Assembly: GCF_004193775.1 (NCBI RefSeq)
Contig: NC_041003.1
Location: forward strand, 23,924,685-23,988,684
From: Glycine soja
Taxonomy: Eukaryota > Streptophyta > Magnoliopsida > Fabales > Fabaceae
Reading direction: 5' to 3'
Length of the DNA stretch: 64,000 nt
Shown: positions 20,867 through 28,624 of the stretch, piece after piece
Position numbering within the stretch: position 1 is the first letter of the stretch
How the letters are laid out: the number at the start of each line of letters is the position of its first letter
Notes under the pieces: model-generated
Databases searched by the model: none
Seen by the model: only the letters and a program-made list of their open reading frames with translations
Told to the model about the DNA's origin: nothing
Translations under genes and position numbers: made by a program

Positions 20867-22732
20867 CTAACGATTTCTAATTATGTGGGCCATTAAGTCT
20901 ATCATATGCTGACAATAGCCGAGAAGCCCATGAATCTCTTCGGGGGCGGAGTAGATGTCTGCCATCGCCTTGGCCTTGGCTAACAATCGGGGAAGTTCTT
21001 GACTCCCGTTCAAGGTAAGAGCAAACCGATCCATCCACATGGTTGCCTCTTGGTGTAAAGAGTCGATCACCCTTCCTCTAGCCTCTTTTTCCGCATATAC
21101 TTGAGCATACTCATCCGCGATTCTATGCTCGTGGGCCGTGGCTAGACCTAATTCTTCTTCGTACTTGGCGATGATAGCTAACATGTTGGTCTCTGTCTCG
21201 CATAAACGCTGAGACAAGCTTCTTTTGGACCTTGAACAAGCAATCAACTCCTCTTTCAGAACCATGCTATGTGCTCGCGACTGGTCCCTTTCTTCCCTTC
21301 GCAACTTGAGTTCACTATTGCTACCCCATAGAGCTCCGCGAAATTTGTTCCGGCCATACTCTTCCTTGCGAGCCCTCTTGGTCTCTCGTTCAAGGGCTTT
21401 TGCGGTAATTGCATTCTCTTCCCGTAACCCGGCACACTCCTTCCGAACGTGTGTAGCAGCCAACTTGAACTTCTCCTTGGCGAGTTTTGCCTTTCTTAAC
21501 TCGCTTTTGAGAGCTTGGACTTCCTCGTCCTCTTCCGGTGCTTCAAAATTCTCTTCGCTGACGACTTTTAACTTGGCGAGCCAATCTAAACCTCGTATGC
21601 GAACTTTCAGCCATTCGTGGTACCCACCAATGATGCCATTACGAATGCCTCTAAGCTCTTGATCTTTCCTTAACGGGGTTTCCCATGCCTTATGGATTCT
21701 TTGTATAGTCTTGGAATTTTGTGCGCCGAGATCCCTCACAAGGAAAGGAGACATGCTTTCTTCCGTCGGTGCTCCCCTCATGGGGTACCCTATTTGTCTT
21801 ATAGCGAGCGTGGGATTGTAATTAATACAACCCCTCGTTCCTACCAGCGGAATGTTTGGGTACCTTCCACATGAGAAAAGGACTCCTTCTTTTCCTTCCT
21901 TCCATCGGGGGAACCAACTGATTGTTCTACCTCCTATCCCGGCCAAGAGCTGGTCCCAATCCATTCTCCTCTTTTCAGTACACGAGTGATGGCTCAGGAG
22001 CGGACATGGATGTCTTGTGTCTTGTTGGAACAAGTGTGAAACCAACCAAACACAGAGGGCGGGTAAGCAACAGATGATCCGTGCGCTACTCTTCTCGCAC
22101 CTTCGGTCAAATGTGTCAAATAGATCTGCCAAGACAGCTACCACCGGACTTTCCTTGCTATGGTGGTAGGCAAGGAAAGCGTCGATTGCTGCTAGGTCTA
22201 TCAAACCATCCACGTTTGGAAAGAGGACGACCCCAAAAATTAGCAAAGCTAACACATCCATAAACGGGACCCAGTCTCCTTGATTGGCCATACCCCTCGC
22301 CTTGTCTTCTAGGTACTTCTGTGGTAGGCCCGCTATGCCGTTCCGAGTTTGTTTTATGCGGTCCAAACCTCTTGCTGAATCCTTGACCACAGTTGCAATT
22401 CTGCTCAAAGAGGGGAGACACCCGGAGGAAAGATATGGCTTTCTTCCCCCGAGAGGACATCCTAGAATTTCCTCAAATTCTTCAATGGTTGGTACTAATT
22501 GGAAGTCCCCGAATGTGAAGCATCTCAAAGGCTGGTCGTAGTATTGGGTAAGTGATGCAATGGCTTCTATGGACACCTCTGCTATGGTCAACTCTAAGAT
22601 CTTTCCGTAAGTCTTGCGGAAGGCTTGCATTTGGAGGGGTTCCATCAACCGCCCTAATTCCTTGATGCTGGTGGTATCTGGGCTTTTGACCTTGACTTGG
22701 TAGAACCTCTTGCCGGTTTGATTTGTTCCCAT
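20867..22732 (-). CDS. Ogre ORF1 protein, intact (E2)
   Basis: A 621-codon frame from the ATG at 22732 (MGTNQTGKRFYQ). The frame is open 12 codons further up, but the MGTN start lies where E3 homology becomes strong. This is the extra ORF that Ogre elements carry ahead of gag; its role is unknown. The N-terminal two thirds is a globular domain (IKELGRLMEPLQMQAF..., LTQYYDQPLRCFTFGDFQL, EEFEEILGCPLGGRKPYL) of the plant mobile/DUF7745-like type; that family name is from memory. From about residue 420 it is a charged coiled coil (LKSELRKAKLAKEKFKLAA..., EENAITAKALERETKRARK). It ends LGYCQHMIDLMAHIIRNR, shared with E3 and E6. It is the only long intact ORF in this young element, and may act in cis or be simply recent. 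Confidence 0.85.
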   Translation of the reverse strand: MGTNQTGKRFYQVKVKSPDTTSIKELGRLMEPLQMQAFRKTYGKILELTIAEVSIEAIASLTQYYDQPLRCFTFGDFQLVPTIEEFEEILGCPLGGRKPYLSSGCLPSLSRIATVVKDSARGLDRIKQTRNGIAGLPQKYLEDKARGMANQGDWVPFMDVLALLIFGVVLFPNVDGLIDLAAIDAFLAYHHSKESPVVAVLADLFDTFDRRCEKSSARIICCLPALCVWLVSHLFQQDTRHPCPLLSHHSCTEKRRMDWDQLLAGIGGRTISWFPRWKEGKEGVLFSCGRYPNIPLVGTRGCINYNPTLAIRQIGYPMRGAPTEESMSPFLVRDLGAQNSKTIQRIHKAWETPLRKDQELRGIRNGIIGGYHEWLKVRIRGLDWLAKLKVVSEENFEAPEEDEEVQALKSELRKAKLAKEKFKLAATHVRKECAGLREENAITAKALERETKRARKEEYGRNKFRGALWGSNSELKLRREERDQSRAHSMVLKEELIACSRSKRSLSQRLCETETNMLAIIAKYEEELGLATAHEHRIADEYAQVYAEKEARGRVIDSLHQEATMWMDRFALTLNGSQELPRLLAKAKAMADIYSAPEEIHGLLGYCQHMIDLMAHIIRNR

Positions 22733-22768
22733 GCTTATTAAAGTGAGATAAAAGCTGGTGCAAATCAA

Positions 22769-23577
22769 AACTCCGATATCTCATGGGTGGAATGGATGAA
22801 TGCATGATGGAATGCATATGACACAGATGCAATCTAGGAATGCGGGGGTCCGGGGAATTTGTCCCCTTCTTAGATACGACGTCTAGGGGTAGCAAAATGC
22901 CCCAACGCACGTTTTTAAGAAGGCGACACGGACCCTCCGTTGGTTTGTTTACAGTAGGGATCAAGACAGAACCCATATGCAATGCCTATGCAAAAGACAC
23001 AATGCGGGAATGTACACAGTATGACAATATTTACTGAACATAAGCAAAAGGGTATATGATACTCATGCATGGCAGTGTGAAAAATGGCACGCAGCGTGTT
23101 TGCTTCGTGCCCCTATTTAAGGGACCTATAAGGGAGAGAACTAACTAGGCTTTTAGCAATAATCCCCAAGGTAGTTATATCTCTCTTGGTGGTTTCTAGA
23201 GGTATCATCCCCTTTGAAGAACATATTGTAGCAGTAGGGACTACTAGCAACAATAGGTTTTCAAAGAGAAAAGCTCTAGATGAGGGTTCACTGTAATCAA
23301 GCAAGTCGGAGACCTAGCATGATCACAGATTCACCTCCACTCCTTATGCTCCCATGAACCCGGGTATAGGGCCCTTTTTCACTCACAGTGTGTGCAAATA
23401 GTGTTGGTGTTTGTGTGCATCAAATGAATAAATATTTACTTCATGCATACATTTAAAACGCACTAAAAGCAACAAAGAGTTTATATACACAAGAACATAA
23501 TGAAAGGAAGCCAACAAAGGGGTAAGTCATGGTAAAACATTTGCACAAAATTAAATGGCCTAACTCTCTAAAAACAG
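22769..23577. other. E2 5' leader
   Basis: Untranslated leader between PBS and ORF1, closely matched by E3 34365-35175. No gene is seen. The short frames here (for example 23113-23304) recur in E3 with changes and show no domain. Confidence 0.5.
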
Positions 23578-23596
23578 TCCCCAGTGGAGTCGCCAA
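23578..23596 (-). other. tRNA-Arg-type primer-binding site (E2)
   Basis: On the minus strand the bases one nucleotide after the 5' LTR read TTGGCGACTCCACTGGGGA. This complements the CCCCAGCGGAGTCGCCA-like 3' end of plant tRNA-Arg with one G/A change. Ogre elements are known to use tRNA-Arg. This site fixes 23598-25248 as the 5' LTR and the element as minus strand. Confidence 0.85.
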
Positions 23597-23597
23597 C

Positions 23598-25248
23598 TGT
23601 CGCAACCTACCCTTCGGCGGGAGGGCGACGCGTGACTCGCGGGATGCGTGTTCCACGAAAGGAATACGCGCGGAGTCGCCACCAACGTTTATTTGAGGAA
23701 AACGTCGGAAAAACCGGAAAAGACGCGATCTACGAACTTTTTAGTGAAAGGTTCGGGAGTTGTATTTACGCACGGGGAAGGTATTAGCACCCCACACGCC
23801 CGTCTCAAGGGACGGCAGCCTTTAATCGAATGTGCAAACATGACTTTGATTTTTATGTTCCCTTTTATGTTCTTATATCCTTTATACCCTTTTATATTTT
23901 TCCTTTTTTGAGGTCGACAAGGGTGTTTCCCTTTGCTCCTACGTATTCCTCAATTTGGGATGAGAAAATCAGACCTACGTAGTTCTTTTTTATCAAGTGA
24001 TGCCTTTTTTACTTAAGTGGTGATCATTTTAAGGCGTTGGACCTTAAAAATGATCCATTTTACTTAGTGAGAAATTGAAATGACAAACTTCAAAAGCCTA
24101 TTTTTGTGGACGAGCTTGACTAGGCGAGTTGATTTTAGCCTTAATTTCACTTTAGTTATTAATCAATTCGATTAAGAATGAGAAATCCCAAAGAGAAAAC
24201 GTCCGATTGATTTTCCGCTTTATTTTACTAAAAGATGTCTTTTTGATTATTATATTATTTTTTTACCTCTTTTTGATTTCCAACGTGGTTACGGCACGAC
24301 CGAACGGTCGGAATTGATTTTAACCGAAGTTAACGGATAATATAATTCAAACGTTCGGTGGAAATTTATTTTATTTTTAAGTTAAGCGAGAAATGACTTA
24401 AGTAAAACGGCTTAAGCACGTCAAGAGGGGGTATAAAAAGTAAACAAAACGAGAATAAAAATGCACGAAACACAATGTGGACCACTACGGGTACATAGAA
24501 TGAATCGAAAAGCTTGGTTCGAGGTACTTACCCGTTGAAGATCGAAGAACGATGAAGAACGAATGAAGAACGGTCGAAGAACGGTCGAAACCTTTGCGAG
24601 ATTCCTCACGGAAAACGTTACGGAAACGTTTCGGAAGCGCCTCGGCTTAGATTTTCTTCACGGAAACGATTTTTCCAAGCAAATTCGAAAGAGAGAGAAG
24701 TGCCAAAGGGGGCTGGACCCCTTCCTTCTTGCTTTCCTCCCCTATTTATAGCAAAATAGGGGAGGTGGTTGCCGCCCAGCTCGCCCAGGCGAGCAGGGTT
24801 GCTTCCTCCAGAAGCAACCGCCTTCTGGAGGAATCTTCTGGAGGGCCCAAGTGGGCCTGGGTGCTATTTGCACCCCCATTTTTACTAAGTACACCCCCCT
24901 CTGCTGTTTTTTGGTGATTCTTTTTTCGTAAAGTTACGGAAACTTACGAATTTCGTAACGATACTTGTTTTCTTTCCGTAATGTTACGGAACCTTGCGGA
25001 TTACATAATCATCCCCTTTTTGACTTACGGAATGTTACGGAACCTCACTTAATTATGCAACGATGCTTCCATTTGATTTCCGGTGTGTCACGGAAACTTA
25101 CGGATTGTGCATCAATATTTTTTTGGTTTTTCGGCATGTCCTGAAATTTCACAAATTGCCTAATGATGGGTGCCAAGCACCTCACGAGGACCAAAGAATG
25201 GTCGCACGTCATCGAGCAAAGGTCCCCGGACGAAATTAGGGTATGACA
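23598..25248 (-). repeat. E2 5' LTR (LTR B)
   Basis: A 1,651-bp LTR matching LTR A base for base except for the 2-bp difference near 24716. It is followed on its outer side by the TSD GTCAT and E1's array. It would drive E2 transcription. Confidence 0.93.
24743..24750 (-). promoter_or_regulatory. TATA box of E2 5' LTR
   Basis: TATAAATA on the minus strand, preceded by the GCTCGCC/GGCGAGC palindrome and followed about 210 bp later by a consensus 5' splice site, ACGG|GTAAGT (boundary 24532/24531). The same TATA-donor spacing recurs in LTRs A, C, D, F and E3's LTR, which supports both signals. Confidence 0.7.
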
Positions 25249-25469
25249 GTCATTCTGCACCCTTGTATCATCCAGAGGCGGCGGGCCCGATGATACGCGG
25301 AAATACCCGAGTGGTTATCCGTATAAACATTCTTTTGCTATCTGTAAGACAGAACGCTTGATAGCATGGAGAGGCTGACACAGTCTTCTGCACCTTTTGT
25401 TCCTCCGGGAACAACAAGTCATTTACATGCGGAAATTTCATGGTCACCCGCGACTCTCGTCAACCGAGA

Positions 25470-25770
25470 GGAGCGAAATTAGTGTCATACACTGATTTTC
25501 GTCCGGGGACCTTTGCCTGATGACCTGCGACCATTCTTTGGTCCTTGTGAGGTGCTTGGCATCCATCATTAGGCAATTTGTGAAATTCTAGGAACGACAA
25601 GTCATGGTCACCCGCGATTCTCGTCAAACCGAGAGGAGCGAAATTAGTGTCATACACTGATTTTCGTCCGGGGACCTTTGCCTGATGACCTGCGACCATT
25701 CTTTGGTCCTTGTGAGGTGCTTGGCACCCATCATTAGGCAATTTGTGATATTCTGGGAACAACAAGTCAT
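25470..25770 (+). repeat. Tandem copies of the LTR 5' end beside the PPT (E1)
   Basis: Two units about 168 bp apart, each beginning GTGTCATACACTGATTTTCG. They continue as the LTR start does (CCGGGGACCTTTGC...CATTAGGCAATTTGTGA). They mimic the real LTR start at 25888 but have CTGATTTTCG where the LTR has CTAATTTCG. Confidence 0.8.
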
Positions 25771-25870
25771 TTGCATGTGGAGATTTTATGGTCACCCGCG
25801 ACTCTCGTCGAATCGAGAGGAACGAAATTAGTGTCTTATCTTTACTTCCCTTTTATCTCCAATAAAAGAC

Positions 25871-25887
25871 AAGTAAAGAGGGGCAAC
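25871..25887 (+). other. Polypurine tract of E1
   Basis: AAGTAAAGAGGGGCAAC stands directly before the TGTCATACCC start of LTR C. This shows that 25888-28178 is the 3' LTR of a plus-strand element. Confidence 0.85.
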
Positions 25888-26338
25888 TGTCATACCCTAA
25901 TTTCGTCCGGGGACCTTTGCTTGATGACATGCGACCATTCTTTGGTCCTTGTGAGGTGCTTGGCATCCATCATTAGGCAATTTGTGAAATTCCAGGACAT
26001 GCCGAAAAACCAAAAGAATATTGATGCACAATCCGTAAGTTTCCGTGACACACCGGAAATCAAATGGAAGCATCGTTGCATAATTAAGTGGGGTTCCGTA
26101 ACATTCCGTAAGTCAAAAAGGGGATGATTATGTAATCCGCAAGGTTCCGTAACATTACGGAAAGAAAACAAGTATCGTTACGAAATTCGTAAGTTTCCGT
26201 AACTTTACGAAAAAAGAATCACCAAAAAAAGCCAAAGGGGGGTGTATTTAGTAAAATGGGGGGGTGCAAACAGTAATTTTCGAATCTGGCCCTTCTAGAG
26301 GTTTCTGGGCAATTTCTTGCTTAAGGTTGAAGTAACCT

Positions 26339-26725
26339 AGCTCGCCTGGGCGAGCTGAGCTCGCCTGGGCGAGCTAGATGGCCACCACACCCCCCGTTTT
26401 GTTGAAAAATGGGATTCCGGGGCTTCCGGGACACCCGTAATGCTTCCGTAAAATTCCCATAACTCTAAATAAGCATAATTAACTTAATACGGGTGAGACG
26501 GAAGAGAAAAAAAGAAGAAAATCAAGTCCTATATGCTTCCGTAAGGCTTCCGTAACTTTTCCGTAAATTACGAAAGAAGGGGGGTGAACTTATCAAAATT
26601 GGGGGGGTGCAAATAGCAATTTCGAAATTTTGAATTGGGCCTTCCAGAATGTTTTTTGAAGCTGGGTTGCTTCTGGAGGAAGCAACCCAGCTCGCCTGGG
26701 CGAGCTAAGGTCGCCTGGGCGAGCT
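26339..26725 (+). promoter_or_regulatory. Four CTCGCC-GGCGAG palindromes in U3 (LTR C)
   Basis: AGCTCGCCTGGGCGAGCT occurs at 26339-26356, 26358-26375 and 26689-26706, with a near copy at 26708-26725. The last ends 27 bp before the TATA box. LTRs A, B, D and F have one copy each in the corresponding place. It may be a transcription-factor site; this is inferred only from position and symmetry. Confidence 0.5.
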
Positions 26726-26752
26726 GGGCGGCAACCTCCTCCCCCTTTTTCC

Positions 26753-26760
26753 TATAAAAA
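26753..26760 (+). promoter_or_regulatory. TATA box of LTR C
   Basis: TATAAAAA, about 200 bp ahead of the conserved 5' splice site at 26959/26960. Between them lie several CGTTCTTC motifs just before the donor. Confidence 0.6.
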
Positions 26761-28183
26761 GGCTGAAGGGGGCTGTTCTAAGGATCCCTGAGCCCCCTGG
26801 CTATGTATTTCAGCTGTTTTGGGTGAAAAAAATTGTTTCCGTGAAGAAAATCCAAGCCGAGGTGCTTCCGTAACGCTTCCGAGATGTTTCCGTAAGCAAA
26901 TCCGTGAAGGTTTTCGTCCGTTCTTCATCGTTCTTCATCCGTTCTTCGTTCTTCAACGGGTAAGTTTTCGAATCCGAGACTTTTAATTCATTTCTTGTTT
27001 TTTTTAAGCTTTCCTCTTTATTTCGTTCATTTTCGATTTCTTTTCTTCCGTCTTTAACGCGCTTTTACCGTTTATTTAAGCCGTTTTCTCATCTAAATAA
27101 TGATAAAATGAATTTCAACCGATCATTTGTGTTGTAATCTCATTTAATCACTTTTAAAATGAAATCTAACCGATCGTTCACGCTATAACCTCGGTTAAAC
27201 CAAAAAAAGTAAAATAATAATAAAATAATCAAAATATCTTGAAAAATAATAATAAAATAATCAAAATATCTTTGAATAAAATAAATTAAAAAAAAACAAT
27301 CGGACGTTTTTCTTTGGAAGTTTCCTTGAATGAATTGATTAATAACCAAAGTGAAACTAAGACTAAAATAGACTCACAAATCAAGTTTTGTCCGAAAATC
27401 ACTAAAAACCGTTTTAAGGTCCAACGCCTTAAACGGTCCTCTTTGCTTTTATCGGTTAACATGGACCGTTCAAAAGCATAAAATCAACATGTAACTTTAC
27501 CGCTTTTGAAAGAACTACGTAGGTCTGAGTTCCTCATTGAGGATACGTAGGAGCAAAAGCCCCGCTTTTGTCGACCACCCCAAGAGATCGTTAATGGTCC
27601 AAATGCCTTAACGTTTCTCTCCTTTCAAAAACAAGAGGTCGTTAATGGTCCAACGCCTTAACGTTTCTCTCCTTTCAAAATCAAAAGACCGTTTAATGGT
27701 CCAACACCTTAAATGACCTTTTGTTCAATAAAAACATATTTTGCAAAAAAGACAAAAACAACTTAACCAAACACTTTGTTCCGAAAGAACTACGTAGGTC
27801 TGATTTCCTCATCGCAATTGAGGAATACGTAGGAGCAAAGGGAAACACCCTTGTCGACCACAAAAAGGAAAAAATATAAAAAGGGTATAAAGGATATAAG
27901 AACATAAAAAGGGAACATAAAAAAATCAAAGTCATGTTTGCACATTCGATTAAAGGCTGCCGTCCCTTGGGACGGACGTGTGGGGTGCTAATACCTTCCC
28001 CGTGCGTAAATACAACTCCCGAACCTTTCAACTTAAAAGTTCGTAGATCGCGTCTTTTCCTGTTTTTCCGACGTTTTCCTCGAATAAACGTTGGTGGCGA
28101 CTCCGCGCGTATTCCTTTCGTGGAACACGCATCCCGCGAGTCACGCGTCGCCCTCCCGCCGAAGGGTAGGTTGCGACAGCAGG

Positions 28184-28443
28184 ATTATTAATTCTTCACG
28201 GATAGGTGCGGTAATACCTGTACCTATCTTTACTTCCCTTTTTCCACTGCCAATTCCTAAGTCTACCAGCTCTGTTTCTTCTTGATGAGGCCCCATTTCT
28301 TGGTCCTCATGGGAGACCATTCTTTCTAATTCTAGGGGAAGTCCCACATCCTCATTTCCTTCATCTTCCATTTTATTCATTTCTTGCTCGAAGTCGATAG
28401 GCGGGTCCCAGGTATTAGTACCTTCGGGGGACTCGTCATCGGA
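28184..28443 (-). pseudogene. pol N-terminus, truncated by E1 (E3)
   Basis: The first exon after the gag/pol intron. It reads SDDESPEGTNTWDPPIDFEQ, then an acidic linker (PLELERMVSHEDQEMGPHQE) and a KREVKIGTGITAPIREELI segment. The same linker and TAPIR motif precede RT in E6. The frame is cut in the codons just after IREELI by the end of LTR C. RT, RNase H and integrase are therefore not in this window. The cut is an insertion rather than decay: the part present is open. Confidence 0.8.
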
Positions 28444-28444
28444 T

Positions 28445-28624
28445 CTGTCGTTTCAGAAAAAGAAGTAAACATGCAAATGAATGAGAATGGGTAGAGACGT
28501 AGGAACAGATGAAGAAAGATCCTTGTATTATAAATTCAAAAACAAAAGACACAAAGCCTTAAAAAAAGGAAAAACTCTAAAGCCTAGGCCCAACTATAGA
28601 GCTTTTATAACCGTAAAGGTTTAC
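28445..28624 (-). other. Predicted gag/pol intron (E3)
   Basis: A 180-bp minus-strand intron. The donor GT overlaps the gag stop (AT|GTAA at 28624) and the acceptor is TGAAACGACAG|ATCC. Splicing removes the stop and joins gag-protease to pol in frame (codon ATA). E6 shows the same arrangement with a different sequence. An intron between protease and RT is a known feature of Ogre elements. Confidence 0.7.

Larger units (their letters stand above)
7691..25248 (-). mobile_element. E2: complete non-autonomous Ogre-like retrotransposon
   Basis: A full-length 17,558-bp element on the minus strand: 5' LTR 25248-23598, PBS, ORF1, broken gag, copia solo LTR, 24-bp minisatellite, envelope-like remnant, repeats, 127/100-bp array, PPT, 3' LTR 9341-7691. 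The 5-bp TSD is GTCAT (7686-7690 and 25249-25253). The two LTRs are the same length at a constant offset of 15,907; I find one 2-bp difference (CC versus GA, near 8809 and 24716). Insertion is therefore recent. It lacks protease, RT, RNase H and integrase, so it must have been mobilised in trans. Confidence 0.93.
25249..28178 (+). mobile_element. E1 right part: array end, PPT and 3' LTR
   Basis: E1 resumes after E2 with the second TSD copy GTCAT and half an array unit (to about 25310). A unique TATCCGTATAAACATTC stretch, the U3-like tandem copies, the PPT and LTR C follow. E1 ends at 28178 inside pol of E3; the next five bases (GCAGG, 28179-28183) should be repeated at E1's left end outside the window. 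Confidence 0.88.
25888..28178 (+). repeat. E1 3' LTR (LTR C, long-U3 type)
   Basis: A 2,291-bp LTR with the family's ends, but about 640 bp longer than LTRs A and B. U3 contains a second, diverged copy of the GGGGGTG...TTTAGTAAAATGGGGGGGTGC block (about 26230 and 26580) and four CTCGCC/GGCGAG palindromes. TATAAAAA is at 26753-26760 and a GGG|GTAAG donor at 26960. U5 holds the TACGTA stem-loop twice (about 27521 and 27790) and GTCCAACGCCTTAA repeats. Its structure and its U5 start (GTTTTCGAATCCGAGAC) match the LTR of E3 better than those of E2. Confidence 0.9.

Noticed and set aside
21225..21662. 145-codon plus-strand frame (similar at 32821-33198)
   Set aside because: It is the antisense shadow of the ORF1 coiled coil on the minus strand.
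23578..23597. Possible tRNA-Arg gene fragment
   Set aside because: Only the 3' end complement is present, directly beside an LTR. It is a primer-binding site.
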